From NCBI GenBank assembly GCA_963702155.1, contig OY969717.1, forward strand, positions 1,612,001-1,676,000: 64,000 bases of DNA. The letters run 5' to 3'. This DNA is from G963702155 sp963702155. Lineage in GTDB: Bacteria; Pseudomonadota; Alphaproteobacteria; Micavibrionales; Micavibrionaceae. The translations under genes and the position numbers were made by a program. How positions within the stretch are numbered: the first letter of the stretch is position 1; every line of letters starts with the position of its first letter. The notes beneath the pieces are model-generated. The model was given only the letters and a program-made list of their open reading frames with translations. It was not told where the DNA came from and made no database searches. This document shows, in pieces, positions 19,701 through 27,989 of this stretch.

Positions 19701-22700
19701 ATCATTGATATTGGTTTCATCTACGGTTAATGGCTCTGGCTGAACAATTTGCGGCGCGTCATCTACGGCAACATCTATTGTCAATGTCGCCGTGTCGTTA
19801 TCCCCGTCACCATCAGTTAGCGTATATGTGAACTGATCCACACCATCTTCACCGCCATTTGCCGTATAAATGTATGAACCATTTGCAGAAATTTCCAACT
19901 GACCGTATGCACCGTTAATGATGGTAGAGACACCTTCAACAACCGCCACAGTCTCACCGTTAAAGCTGATATCAGTAACATTTGCTGGCGTGTCTTCACC
20001 CCCATCATCATTACCCAAAACATTCCCTTCAACAAATGTCTGATCATCGGCAACAGTATTTTTATCATCTTCTGCAACCGGAACATCATCGTTAACTACA
20101 ACATCGATGGTTGTCACAACGCTGTCACCATCGTTATCTGTAACACGTACATCAAAGGACAAATTCAAAACATCGCCATTATGATCCAGCGGCGCATACT
20201 GAACAAAATCATATGCCCCTGTAGTCTTGTTAATAATAAATTCAAAAACAGTCTCGCCGCCGGCTGTACCAACATAAACACCGTCTTCGATAGTGATAAC
20301 AACCGGCTCACCATTCGATAATAGCAAACCATCTTTTCCGCCGCTAAATATCACATCATCGGCATCCGTCGCCACAAATGTACCTGGTGCATCATTACCA
20401 AAATCAACCGCAATCACGCCGCTATCTTCATCTGTGGGATCAAGATCCGCATCGCTTGTTTTCAAGGCTTCGGGCGCATCTACTTTTGGTGCATCATCAA
20501 CCGATACTGTAATGCTAAGCACGGCTGTATCCGTATCTCCATCACCATCGGTCAACGTGTATGTAAACTGATCAACACCATCTTTTCCGCCAAATGGCGT
20601 ATATGTGTATGATCCATCTGCAGATATCTCAAGATTACCAAACTCACCGTCAACCGTAATTGTTCCAGCGTTTGGAACCGCCACAGTCTCACCGTTAAAG
20701 CTGATATCAGTAACATTTGCTGGCGTGTCTTCACCTCCATCATCATTACCCAAAACATTCCCTTCAACAAATGTCTGATCATCGGCAACAGTATTTTCAT
20801 CATCTTTTGCAACCGGAACATCATCGGCAATATTCACTGTAATGGTAGTCGTTGTAGAATCACCGTCATTATCCGTAATTAAGACACCAAAATCGATACT
20901 GACAACATCAGAGCCTTCCGGATGATCAACTGCATCCAGTAATTCAAAATTATATGTGCCGTCATTATTAATTACTAATGTAAACACATCATTCCCGCCG
21001 GCTGTTCCGGTATAGGTTTGTGTGTCTTCATTGTAGGTTACCGTGATTGGCGCCCCGCCAGAGGTTAATCCACCAAGATCAAAGCTCCCATCGCCTGAAA
21101 TTGTACCCGGGCCATCTTTACCAAAGTCCACTTCGATAACACCATTTTGACTATCACTTGGATCAAGGTCTACTTCGGAAACATCAACCGCATCCGGCGC
21201 GTCTACTTTTGGTGCATCATCAACCGATACTGTAATGCTAAGCACGGCTGTATCCGTATCTCCATCACCATCGGTCAACGTGTATGTAAACTGATCGACA
21301 CCATCTTTTCCCCCAAATGGCGTATATGTGTATGATCCATCCGCAGATATCTCAAGATTACCAAACTCACCAGCGATAGCAGTCGCAATACCGTCTACAA
21401 CCGCAATCGTCTCGCCGTTAAAGGTAATATCTGTAACGGTGTTATCCAAATCCTGGCTTAGATCGTCATTGCCAAGCACGTTGCCATCAACAGATCCTTC
21501 ATCACCGGAAACGCTGTCTGTATCATTCGTTGCATTGACCGCATCATCGGCCACATTGATACGAATTTGCGTTTCTGCGGTATCACCATCAAAATCGGTA
21601 ATCAATACACCAAACTCTAGGGTAATAACATCATTCGGGTTTGTGCCGTCGGCATGATCAAATGGCAGCAATTGTGTATACGAATATGCGCCTGTCTCTG
21701 AATTGATTGTCAAAGTAAAGACAGTTTCGCCGCCGGCTATACCTTGATATCCTGTATCGGTCTTTTCTATTGTGACTGGTACACCGTTAGAAGATAACCC
21801 TTCTACAGGTAAAGAACCGCCAATAACCGGCTCACTCGATGTTTCAATGCTCTGAACACCGTCTGTCCCGAAATCGATATCAATAACCCCATCAACATTA
21901 AGAGTAAGATCGCTCTCATCAAGGTTTTGAATAACAGGCTCACCTACGCTTGGTGCGTCATCGGCGATATTAATTGTAATAGATCCAGTATCGCTGTCCC
22001 CGTCAAAATCTGTGATAACAACACCAAATTCTAGCGTAATAACATCATCCGGATTATCACCATCGTCGTGATCAAAAGGTTTAGCTTGATTATAAGTGTA
22101 CTCGCCCGTTTCCGGATCAATCTCCAATGTGAAAACGACATCACCGCCGGCTGTACCTTCATATCCGGTATCGGTTTTAACAATCTCGACAATGTCTCCG
22201 CCAGATTTTAAATCTCCATCAACCGAACCTGTTACATTAACAACGTCATTTGATTCTATCGTCGCGCCAAGATCTTGTCCCGCATCAACTTCAAAAGTAC
22301 CTGTAACAGACGCACCATCATCGCCAAATCCCGTCTCGTCAATCGACTGAACATCTTGCGGTAAAACCACTGGCGCGTCATCGGCAACACTGATTTCAAT
22401 CACGGTAGAAGTTGTATCCCCGCCGGCATCGCTGACATCAACACCAAATTCTAATGTAATAACATCGTTGTCGTCATTTCCATCGGCATGATCAAACGGC
22501 TGCTCTTGCGTGTAAACATATTCGCCTGTTTCCTGATCAATCTCTAATGTGAATACAACCTCACCATTGGCTGTACCCTGATACCCGTTATCGGTTGGCT
22601 CAATCTCGACAGGAATACCGCCAGAGCTCAATGCGCCATCTTTAAGGGATCCGCCAATAGTGCTTTCACCGCTTGGCGTAATATCACCAGCCGCATCGCC

Positions 22701-23705
22701 ACCGAAATCAACGTCAATAACACCTTCAAAAACAAGATTGCCGTTATCAAGCGCACTTTCATCCAAGGCACCCGCCGCCGGACGCTCAACACCTGGTACG
22801 GGGTTAAATGGCGCGGCTATTTCATCTTCATCAAAAAGGAACAAATCTTCGGTTGGAACGGTAACACCGTATTGAAGCTCGGTCGGTCCAATCGGGCCAA
22901 CATCATCCGGAGAGCTCAGCGCAGTTGCACTGAATTCGCTTTGAAAACCAAAACCGCCTCGACCTGTAGCCGCCGCTGCTCCTGCTGCCGGCTCAATACC
23001 TGCAAGCTGGGCTGCTGTAGCATCGCTACCTGCCGCTGTCTCAAGAGAAGCAAGCGCTTCGGCTTGTGCGTCACTATCAACAGTAGAAATATCAAAAATA
23101 TTAACCGGTGCATTGGCAGCAACCGATGCCTCGCCTTCATCCTGTGCATCAACGGTACGCTCTCTAATAACGGCAACCGGCTCTTCTAAAACATCTTCGC
23201 TAGGAACGGTATCAATAACGGCCGTTTCTACAGCGCCTTTATCCGCGACACCATTATCCGCAATATTTGCCTCTACAATGCTTTCGCTTACAACAGATTT
23301 AAGGTCAAAATGTTCGATAAATGCCACATCTGCCGGCGCGTCCGCTGCCGTAGCCGCCTCATACCCCAATAATGTAACGCTCGATCCGTCATCAAATGAA
23401 ACCAGCAGATCGCCATTTTCTAATGTAAAGTCTTCAACACCATCACGGTTAAAGTCCATGATGTATTGTTTGCCCGCTTCTAAAGTAAGAGAAAACCGCT
23501 CTCCAGAGGATGGCTTTGAAATAACCACTGGCGCCAGTCCGGATATATTGCCATCGGCTGTTGCTAAAACACACACATCTTTGATCATCTCCGCCGTGGG
23601 CGTTTGAACACTTTGTATATTATCAAGTGATGTGACGTCCGTTGCACTTTGTGCATTAACAGGAACTAAATTCGTATTTTGGTTTGTATCCCCAACATTA
23701 GCCAT
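16725..23705 (-). CDS. Giant repeat adhesin, probable type I secretion substrate
   Basis: A 2326-residue, strongly acidic protein. Residues 1-235 form an N-terminal module without a signal peptide, followed by a Gly/Ala-rich linker ('PAAGAAAATGRGGFGF', about 239-254). The middle consists of alternating Ig-like/VCBS and T1SS-143-type repeats: about eleven repeat boundaries of the form 'V-x-DDAP/DDVP' and many 'TDGDGDTD' calcium-site-like loops. A DUF4114-like segment ('GFEDLPELGDEDYNDVIFD') lies in the last third, and the C-terminal ~120 residues would hold the secretion signal. There are no RTX nonapeptides. The surrounding ABC, HlyD and TolC genes support export by type I secretion and a role in surface adhesion or biofilm. 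The exact substrate is unknown. AGGAG precedes the ATG. Confidence 0.88.
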   Translation of the reverse strand: MANVGDTNQNTNLVPVNAQSATDVTSLDNIQSVQTPTAEMIKDVCVLATADGNISGLAPVVISKPSSGERFSLTLEAGKQYIMDFNRDGVEDFTLENGDLLVSFDDGSSVTLLGYEAATAADAPADVAFIEHFDLKSVVSESIVEANIADNGVADKGAVETAVIDTVPSEDVLEEPVAVIRERTVDAQDEGEASVAANAPVNIFDISTVDSDAQAEALASLETAAGSDATAAQLAGIEPAAGAAAATGRGGFGFQSEFSATALSSPDDVGPIGPTELQYGVTVPTEDLFLFDEDEIAAPFNPVPGVERPAAGALDESALDNGNLVFEGVIDVDFGGDAAGDITPSGESTIGGSLKDGALSSGGIPVEIEPTDNGYQGTANGEVVFTLEIDQETGEYVYTQEQPFDHADGNDDNDVITLEFGVDVSDAGGDTTSTVIEISVADDAPVVLPQDVQSIDETGFGDDGASVTGTFEVDAGQDLGATIESNDVVNVTGSVDGDLKSGGDIVEIVKTDTGYEGTAGGDVVFTLEIDPETGEYTYNQAKPFDHDDGDNPDDVITLEFGVVITDFDGDSDTGSITINIADDAPSVGEPVIQNLDESDLTLNVDGVIDIDFGTDGVQSIETSSEPVIGGSLPVEGLSSNGVPVTIEKTDTGYQGIAGGETVFTLTINSETGAYSYTQLLPFDHADGTNPNDVITLEFGVLITDFDGDTAETQIRINVADDAVNATNDTDSVSGDEGSVDGNVLGNDDLSQDLDNTVTDITFNGETIAVVDGIATAIAGEFGNLEISADGSYTYTPFGGKDGVDQFTYTLTDGDGDTDTAVLSITVSVDDAPKVDAPDAVDVSEVDLDPSDSQNGVIEVDFGKDGPGTISGDGSFDLGGLTSGGAPITVTYNEDTQTYTGTAGGNDVFTLVINNDGTYNFELLDAVDHPEGSDVVSIDFGVLITDNDGDSTTTTITVNIADDVPVAKDDENTVADDQTFVEGNVLGNDDGGEDTPANVTDISFNGETVAVPNAGTITVDGEFGNLEISADGSYTYTPFGGKDGVDQFTYTLTDGDGDTDTAVLSITVSVDDAPKVDAPEALKTSDADLDPTDEDSGVIAVDFGNDAPGTFVATDADDVIFSGGKDGLLLSNGEPVVITIEDGVYVGTAGGETVFEFIINKTTGAYDFVQYAPLDHNGDVLNLSFDVRVTDNDGDSVVTTIDVVVNDDVPVAEDDKNTVADDQTFVEGNVLGNDDGGEDTPANVTDISFNGETVAVVEGVSTIINGAYGQLEISANGSYIYTANGGEDGVDQFTYTLTDGDGDNDTATLTIDVAVDDAPQIVQPEPLTVDETNINDSDDNVISVDFGNDGPGTIEGNGDFDLKGLTSNGQPIAVTFNADTQSYTGSVGSAVIFTLAIQSNGAYAFDLTGTVDHPDANDPNDAVEIEFGFKATDADGDVANGTIKVNVLDDAPEANDDFNGYDTNDGAATGNVIDGTNGGPDAADDLSQDNANTVTKVSFKGESIDVPTSGTSSIEGDFGTLEIAADGSYTYTLNDPSNPFAPISFDEDTEFPVLPESKPIANNDPRLGIVQGALEIEGNVEGTVDFVSEGAGYKNTLGFYTVDANGNLSTASVIIENINQSSSTENFTFDAEAGETLGFFIVADGYSVNNKYNNVDFDNGDLNFVYKFGTGEARAANITDDGNDVSLVFTNNDTNAQTVLRGPTYHTTERGEPNFLNADGTNRVISGLADEGNPNVLRIGFEDLPELGDEDYNDVIFDITLQSDCVVDEFDYTLTDGDGDTSDAILKMTGKDLTDDIPKIQKVDDLSVTESDGIDSDSNIIDVDFGADAPGIVTGNGLFDLKGLTSGGQPIQVVYNNGTQTYTGSAAGAIIFTLVIQQNGAYAFELNGSVDHPDANDPNDVVDIEFGFRATDADGDKTAGTIKINVFDDAPVANDDTESFDAVDGSYADDVMANDDLSADLENTLTKVSFGAESVDVPNEGVANIDGDFGRLEISADGSYEYVLFTKSGDIQCDPKTFQATQADAEGIQESLTKDGITISVANEGEFDITWVSTSDGDGFGIDNLNSGDSTKVFPNGEAFDLSFGGNVSTVSMIIGEIGNNNDDGNHGIDYVVTLADGSSVAGEQQFVPTEIKNGYFSFDLNASDYGQLITSVVIESTNDGEYRGASFLLNTVSAECPKVILEDTTDSFTYTIQDGDGDTSTATLEISSDAPDALAAASSAPAFDQVLFNTGAAELSLFTSIADQADHGSEQALTSYTEATGFNLLVEDHGYVQDNIDEFVIDTAAVSGADTVHSDHAISGAIYPLSGVSVSDFALDDLDTAHSAIA
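19941..20090. repeat. Long direct repeat C, copy 1 (adhesin gene)
   Basis: This 150-base block recurs at 20676-20825 with about three differences. It encodes the junction between a VCBS-type repeat and the previous T1SS-143-type repeat of the adhesin. Confidence 0.85.
20479..20648. repeat. Long direct repeat A, copy 1 (adhesin gene)
   Basis: This 170-base block recurs at 21202-21371 with about three differences, a 723-base shift. It encodes the 'FTYTLTDGDGDTDTAVL' region of the adhesin repeats. Confidence 0.85.
20676..20825. repeat. Long direct repeat C, copy 2 (adhesin gene)
   Basis: Second copy of the 150-base block at 19941-20090, shifted by 735 bases, with about three differences. Confidence 0.85.
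21202..21371. repeat. Long direct repeat A, copy 2 (adhesin gene)
   Basis: Second copy of the 170-base block at 20479-20648, with about three differences. The near identity points to recent duplication or gene conversion. Confidence 0.85.
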
Positions 23706-23725
23706 TTTTTACTTCTCCTACTTAA

Positions 23726-23737
23726 ATAAACCGGTTA
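23726..23737 (-). promoter_or_regulatory. AACCGGTTTAT element before the adhesin gene
   Basis: Read on the minus strand, AACCGGTTTAT lies about 23 bases before the adhesin ATG, just ahead of its AGGAG ribosome site. The same eleven bases precede the TolC-type gene at a similar distance. It may mark co-regulation of cargo and pore, or be a leader element. Confidence 0.35.
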
Positions 23738-23912
23738 CATGACCGATCAAAATTATTAACAAAGTCTTAACAGAATTAAACGGATGATACAGTAAAAAAT
23801 TCCATTTGTCAAAAATTATGGAAACAAATTTTAATATTTATGGCATTTTCTTTTATATTGTTATTTTTCTTATTCAAATTTTTATAATATTATGATGTAA
23901 ATTAAAGAAGTT

Positions 23913-24395
23913 ATGGGATTCAAATTTGAAAAATTAAGCGTTTTGATCGTTGAAGATACTGAACCAATGCAAAAGCTTGTTTGTTCGGTTGTAGAGACTT
24001 TAGGGGTACGACAAGTGCATCTAGCGGATGATGACGAAGCAGGATTTAATTTATTTAGAATACAAAAGCCGGATATCGTTGTAACCGATTGGCATATGCT
24101 TCCCGTAAGTGGTCTGGAGCTTGTGCACCGCATTCGCAAGCATAAGACATCCCCAAACAAAACCGTCCCTATAATAATGATGACCGGATACAGCGCAATG
24201 CCGCGTGTGTCACAATCGCGTGATGTAGGCACAACTGAATTTTTGGTTAAGCCATTCTCAGCCGATGATCTGGCGCGCCGTATCGCTTATGTTATAAATC
24301 GCCCTCGTGACTTCATTGAAACAGGAGAGTTTTTTGGCCCAGATCGCCGCCGCCGTAAAATTCATAAATACCAAGGCCCAGAGCGCAGAAATTAA
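23913..24395 (+). CDS. CheY-like response regulator with basic C-terminal tail
   Basis: A 160-residue single receiver domain. Glu14/Asp15 form the acidic pocket, Asp59 ('IVVTDWHMLPVSG') is the phosphoacceptor, Thr91 ('MMTGYS') the switch residue and Lys113 ('LVKPFS') the conserved lysine. There is no DNA-binding domain. A short tail rich in Arg ('FFGPDRRRRK', then 'GPERR') follows, as in many stand-alone alphaproteobacterial receivers. It is divergent from the adhesin gene across a 207-base gap and precedes an unknown helical protein. Its partner kinase is not in the window, so the output is unknown. Confidence 0.88.
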   Translation: MGFKFEKLSVLIVEDTEPMQKLVCSVVETLGVRQVHLADDDEAGFNLFRIQKPDIVVTDWHMLPVSGLELVHRIRKHKTSPNKTVPIIMMTGYSAMPRVSQSRDVGTTEFLVKPFSADDLARRIAYVINRPRDFIETGEFFGPDRRRRKIHKYQGPERRN

Positions 24396-24638
24396 TCTTA
24401 AGACCCCAATATGTTTTTTTATAAAAACTTAAACCGCCTTTGTTGCAAAGCCTGTGTGACCCATTAAAAAAACAGTATAACGTATCATTATGTCGCAAAA
24501 AAAAGCCATGAACCAAAATACGCTTCGCACCGAATCATTTATAAAAAAACAAACTACAATAATTATTTTTTAATGTTTACAACTACATAATATAAGTTAA
24601 GATTTCTAAATAATATCTATCTTAATAAGAATTTTAAA

Positions 24639-25163
24639 ATGAACGCAATGTCACAAAAATCAACACAAGCAAAAGTTATAAAGGCAAACTATATGTTGCA
24701 GGCCAAAGTTGGAGCGGGGCCATTAGATAAAAATATTGTTGAGGAGTGTCAAAAAGTGATGGATCAAAACGATATAGATTTTGTACCGCTAGGGCTTGAA
24801 TACCTTGAAAAGCTTGATTCAGCCATAAAAAGCGCAAAATCGGGTCAGGCCTCAAAAAATGATGCGGTTGTACTTATGACATCACCTGTGATGCAACTAA
24901 AGGCTAACGCCGCCACATTCAAATATACGCTCATCGGAAACCTTGCAAATGTCATGCTTAGCTTCCTAGAAAGCATTAAAGAAATAGATGAAGGCGTGAT
25001 TCAAATCGTAGAAGCTCACCATAAAACTCTATCTGCAATTGTTATAAAACGAATGGAAGGAGATGGCGGCCCCTATGGTAAAAAGCTGGAGGACGAACTC
25101 AAAAACGCCTGTAAACGTTATTTTAACAATAAGAAAAAAGCTCAAGCAGCTAACAAATACTAA
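24639..25163 (+). CDS. Unknown small helical protein next to the response regulator
   Basis: A 174-residue protein that I do not recognise. It looks all-helical, soluble and Lys-rich, without signal peptide or membrane span. One His-containing helix ('QIVEAHHKTLSAIVIKRM', about residues 126-143) is followed by a GDGGPYGK turn and a basic C-terminus. It lies 243 bases after the receiver-domain gene on the same strand, so a shared signalling role is possible; the helical bundle with a histidine helix recalls phosphotransfer proteins, but no diagnostic motif supports that. Its stop codon overlaps the end of the convergent isochorismatase gene by four bases. Confidence 0.7.
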   Translation: MNAMSQKSTQAKVIKANYMLQAKVGAGPLDKNIVEECQKVMDQNDIDFVPLGLEYLEKLDSAIKSAKSGQASKNDAVVLMTSPVMQLKANAATFKYTLIGNLANVMLSFLESIKEIDEGVIQIVEAHHKTLSAIVIKRMEGDGGPYGKKLEDELKNACKRYFNNKKKAQAANKY

Positions 25164-25843
25164 GGCGCAGGCGCATCAAAATCCGGTGTATCTGGTCTCA
25201 CATCTAGCCCATGCTTAACACGATCAAAAAAATCTTTAAAATCATGCGACTCTAGAATAAAGACACCCTTTTGCTTGCCAAGGAAGCTCAAAGTATCAGA
25301 GGCTTGCTCTTCATAATTAAGCGTATCATTGGCAACGCAATCTTCTAAAATACAAACGTCATACCCTGCGTTCAAAGCATCCAAAGCTGTTTCTTTTACA
25401 CAGCTTTCAAGGTTAACCCCCGATATAATTAGCCTTTGAATACCGCCTGCTTGTAGTTTTTCACTAAAACCAACACTCGCAAATACTGAATTTGTATCTT
25501 TATAAGTTAATAAATCATCGGGCGTTTTTTGAACCATGTAAAAACCATATTCCGGATCATCAAAATCAGTTTTGGTTCCATAATCATCATTTGGAAAATA
25601 TATCAAATGATTAACGACGCCCGCATCTCGGAAAACAGACTGCAAAGATGCCGCCTGTCTTGCCGAACGACCCGTTTCTACATACCCTGCACCATCAATT
25701 GGAAATGCAGGATCGCAAAAGTCTTTTTGAAAATCAATCAGTAGAAACTGCGTCTTTGACATAGATGCCCGTAAAGCCTTTATATCAAAAGAATTATCCT
25801 CCAATGCAGGGATACCAAAAAAATCTGATACTGTGTCACGCAT
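25160..25843 (-). CDS. Isochorismatase-family cysteine hydrolase
   Basis: A 227-residue hydrolase of the isochorismatase/nicotinamidase superfamily. The catalytic triad is visible: Asp in 'LLIDFQKDF' (near residue 37), Lys in 'TYKDTNSVF' and nucleophile Cys in 'SGVNLESCVKETALDALNAG'. The substrate cannot be told from sequence; the family includes nicotinamidases, ureidoacrylate and isochorismate hydrolases. It lies seven bases downstream of serA on the same strand, so it is probably co-transcribed with it. This is an unusual pairing with no obvious metabolic link. Confidence 0.88.
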   Translation of the reverse strand: MRDTVSDFFGIPALEDNSFDIKALRASMSKTQFLLIDFQKDFCDPAFPIDGAGYVETGRSARQAASLQSVFRDAGVVNHLIYFPNDDYGTKTDFDDPEYGFYMVQKTPDDLLTYKDTNSVFASVGFSEKLQAGGIQRLIISGVNLESCVKETALDALNAGYDVCILEDCVANDTLNYEEQASDTLSFLGKQKGVFILESHDFKDFFDRVKHGLDVRPDTPDFDAPAP

Positions 25844-25850
25844 AATAAAA

Positions 25851-27428
25851 CTAAAACCCCAAACGCATCACACTATCAATCTGCGGCAGGGCCCTGATCT
25901 GTTCAAAAACATCATCCGACACGGCATCATCCACTGATACAAGACAAATCGCTTTGCCCGCGCTTTCTTTACGCCCAAGCCGGAAATCTGCAATATTAAT
26001 CCCCGCATCCCCCAGTATAGAGCCAACCCCACCAATCAAACCCGGCTTGTCATTATTGCGGATAAAAAGCATATGCTCGGATAAGGCTGCCTCAACCGGA
26101 ACCCCTTCAATATTGACAATACGCGGCTCTTTACCGGTAAAAAGTGTACCTGTTACATTCCGCGTGCGCTCTGATGATGTCACATCCACATTAATGACAC
26201 TGCGCCAGTCCTTGGATGACCCGCTATAACTCTGCGAGACTTTAATACCACGCGACTTGGCCACCTGCATGGCGTTCACCATGTTAACACTATCTGTTTG
26301 CGCCCCTAAAAGACTTGCAATGACCACAGATGTGACCGGGTCAGTATTCACCTCTGTGATCGTGCCTTCATATTTAATATCAATCGCTTTAATTGCCGTA
26401 CGTGAGATTTGCCCTGCAAACCCGCCAAGCTGTTCCGCCAATTTCAAATATGGCTTCAAACGCGGCGCATCTTCCGCGCTAATCGATGGCATATTAAGGG
26501 CATTCGTAACCGCGCCATTCATCAAATAATCAGACATTTGTTCCGCGACTTGTAATGCCACATTCACTTGCGCCTCTGTTGTAGCCGCCCCTAAATGCGG
26601 TGTACATACGACATTATCCAATCCAAATAATGGATTATCCTTTGCCGGCTCAACCTCGAACACATCCAGCGCCGCCCCCGCAACCTTACCTAAATTAAGC
26701 GCGTCTAATAAATCTGCCTCAACAATAATACCGCCGCGCGCGCAATTAATAATCCGCACACCATCTTTCATTTTAGAAATCGATTTGGCATTAATCATGC
26801 CTGCCGTATGCTTGTTTTTCGGCACATGAATAGTAATAAAATCCGCGCCCGCGTACAAGGCATCCAGCTCCACCTTCTGTACACCAATTTGAACCGCGCG
26901 CTCCTCTGTTAAAAACGGATCAAATGCTAACACTTCCATTTTTAACCCAATCGCGCGTGACGCAACGATAGAGCCAATATTCCCGCACCCGATGAGGCCT
27001 AGCTTCTTATTGAAAAGCTCGGTCCCCATAAACCGCTTCTTCTCCCATTTTCCGGCATGCGTGGACTGGTTCGCCTGCGGAATTTGACGCGCCAATGCAA
27101 ACATCATCGCAATGGCATGCTCTGCCGTTGTAATGGAATTACCAAACGGCGTGTTCATAACAACAATGCCCGCCTCGGTCGCCTTCGGAATATCGATATT
27201 ATCAACGCCAATACCCGCGCGGCCTATAACTTTAAGGTTTTTCGCTGCCGCAATCATATCGGCATCAACGGTTGTACTGGAACGAATCGCAAGCCCATCA
27301 TATTCATGGATGATGGCGCGCTGCTCTCCGGCGCTAAGGCCGGGTTTAAAATCAACATCAACGCCGTGTTTTTCAAATATCTCTACGGCCAACGGATCCA
27401 GCTTATCGCTGATAAGAACTTTAGGCAT
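25851..27428 (-). CDS. serA: D-3-phosphoglycerate dehydrogenase
   Basis: A 525-residue enzyme for the first step of serine synthesis, oxidising 3-phosphoglycerate with NAD. The Rossmann motif is 'GLIGCGNIGSIVASRAIGL' (near residue 145), the catalytic Arg/Glu/His region includes 'NCARGGIIVEADLL' and 'CTPHLGAATTEAQ', and the long form has an intervening ASB domain and a C-terminal ACT domain ('FIRNNDKPGLIGGVGSILG') for serine feedback. Length and order match type I PGDH. The downstream neighbour is the isochorismatase-like gene, seven bases away. Confidence 0.96.
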   Translation of the reverse strand: MPKVLISDKLDPLAVEIFEKHGVDVDFKPGLSAGEQRAIIHEYDGLAIRSSTTVDADMIAAAKNLKVIGRAGIGVDNIDIPKATEAGIVVMNTPFGNSITTAEHAIAMMFALARQIPQANQSTHAGKWEKKRFMGTELFNKKLGLIGCGNIGSIVASRAIGLKMEVLAFDPFLTEERAVQIGVQKVELDALYAGADFITIHVPKNKHTAGMINAKSISKMKDGVRIINCARGGIIVEADLLDALNLGKVAGAALDVFEVEPAKDNPLFGLDNVVCTPHLGAATTEAQVNVALQVAEQMSDYLMNGAVTNALNMPSISAEDAPRLKPYLKLAEQLGGFAGQISRTAIKAIDIKYEGTITEVNTDPVTSVVIASLLGAQTDSVNMVNAMQVAKSRGIKVSQSYSGSSKDWRSVINVDVTSSERTRNVTGTLFTGKEPRIVNIEGVPVEAALSEHMLFIRNNDKPGLIGGVGSILGDAGINIADFRLGRKESAGKAICLVSVDDAVSDDVFEQIRALPQIDSVMRLGF

Positions 27429-27560
27429 AATAAGTAAGACTCCTATTTTTGTCTTGTTTGGCGGAAAACAGACTTTAACTCATATATACCTTTGTTCTAC
27501 CGCGCAAGCGGTGACCATATATTAAGGCAAATTTACCCCTATATTTTCCCCAACATTTCC

Positions 27561-27590
27561 TTGACAACCCTGTGGATGAACGCGTATACA
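27561..27590 (+). promoter_or_regulatory. Sigma-70-type promoter for rpsT
   Basis: A perfect TTGACA (-35, 27561-27566) is followed by an 18-base spacer and TATACA (-10, 27585-27590). The inferred start lies near 27597, giving an S20 leader of about 95 bases. Confidence 0.65.
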
Positions 27591-27692
27591 ACTATCAATC
27601 TAATCAATTAGTTTGTTCTAAATCTTTGGCTCTATTAAATTAGAGACATTTTGTAACAAACTTTGGACTATAAGAATTTAAAGGAAAACAAA

Positions 27693-27956
27693 ATGGCAAA
27701 TCATAAGTCATCCAAAAAACGCGTGATCAGAAACGCAAAACGTGCGGAAGTTAACAAATCCCGTATGAGCCGTATCCGCACATTTATAAAAAGAATTGAA
27801 ACAGCCATTGCTGAAGGCGACTCCAAAGAAGCCAAAGCCGCCCTTCAAAATGCGCAACCCGAGATCCAGCGCGGCGTATCAAAAGGTTTGATGCATAAAA
27901 ATACGGCGGCACGTAAAATATCCCGCCTGTCTACAAGAATTAAATCTCTTGGATAA
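27693..27956 (+). CDS. rpsT: 30S ribosomal protein S20
   Basis: An 87-residue, highly basic protein ('MANHKSSKKRVIRNAKRAEV') that binds 16S rRNA in the body of the 30S subunit. The start at 27693 is preceded by AAGGAAA and gives the standard family N-terminus; an upstream in-frame ATG at 27663 would add ten foreign residues. The rpsT-dnaA order is common in alphaproteobacteria. A strong terminator follows directly. Confidence 0.97.
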   Translation: MANHKSSKKRVIRNAKRAEVNKSRMSRIRTFIKRIETAIAEGDSKEAKAALQNAQPEIQRGVSKGLMHKNTAARKISRLSTRIKSLG

Positions 27957-27964
27957 TTAAGTTC

Positions 27965-27989
27965 AAAAAGCACGGTATGCGTGCTTTTT
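27965..27989 (+). terminator. Terminator after rpsT
   Basis: A perfect ten-base stem AAAAAGCACG/CGTGCTTTTT with a GTATG loop, followed by more T-rich sequence. Confidence 0.9.

Noticed and set aside
19800..21400. Repeats in the adhesin gene as a CRISPR-like array or RTX repeats
   Set aside because: They are long coding repeats with VCBS-type protein domains; there are no short regular spacers and no GGxGxDxxx nonapeptides.
27571..27579. DnaA box TGTGGATGA in the rpsT promoter, and TTATCCACG at 37508
   Set aside because: Each is a single site with a mismatch, and no cluster exists near dnaA, so an origin cannot be claimed.
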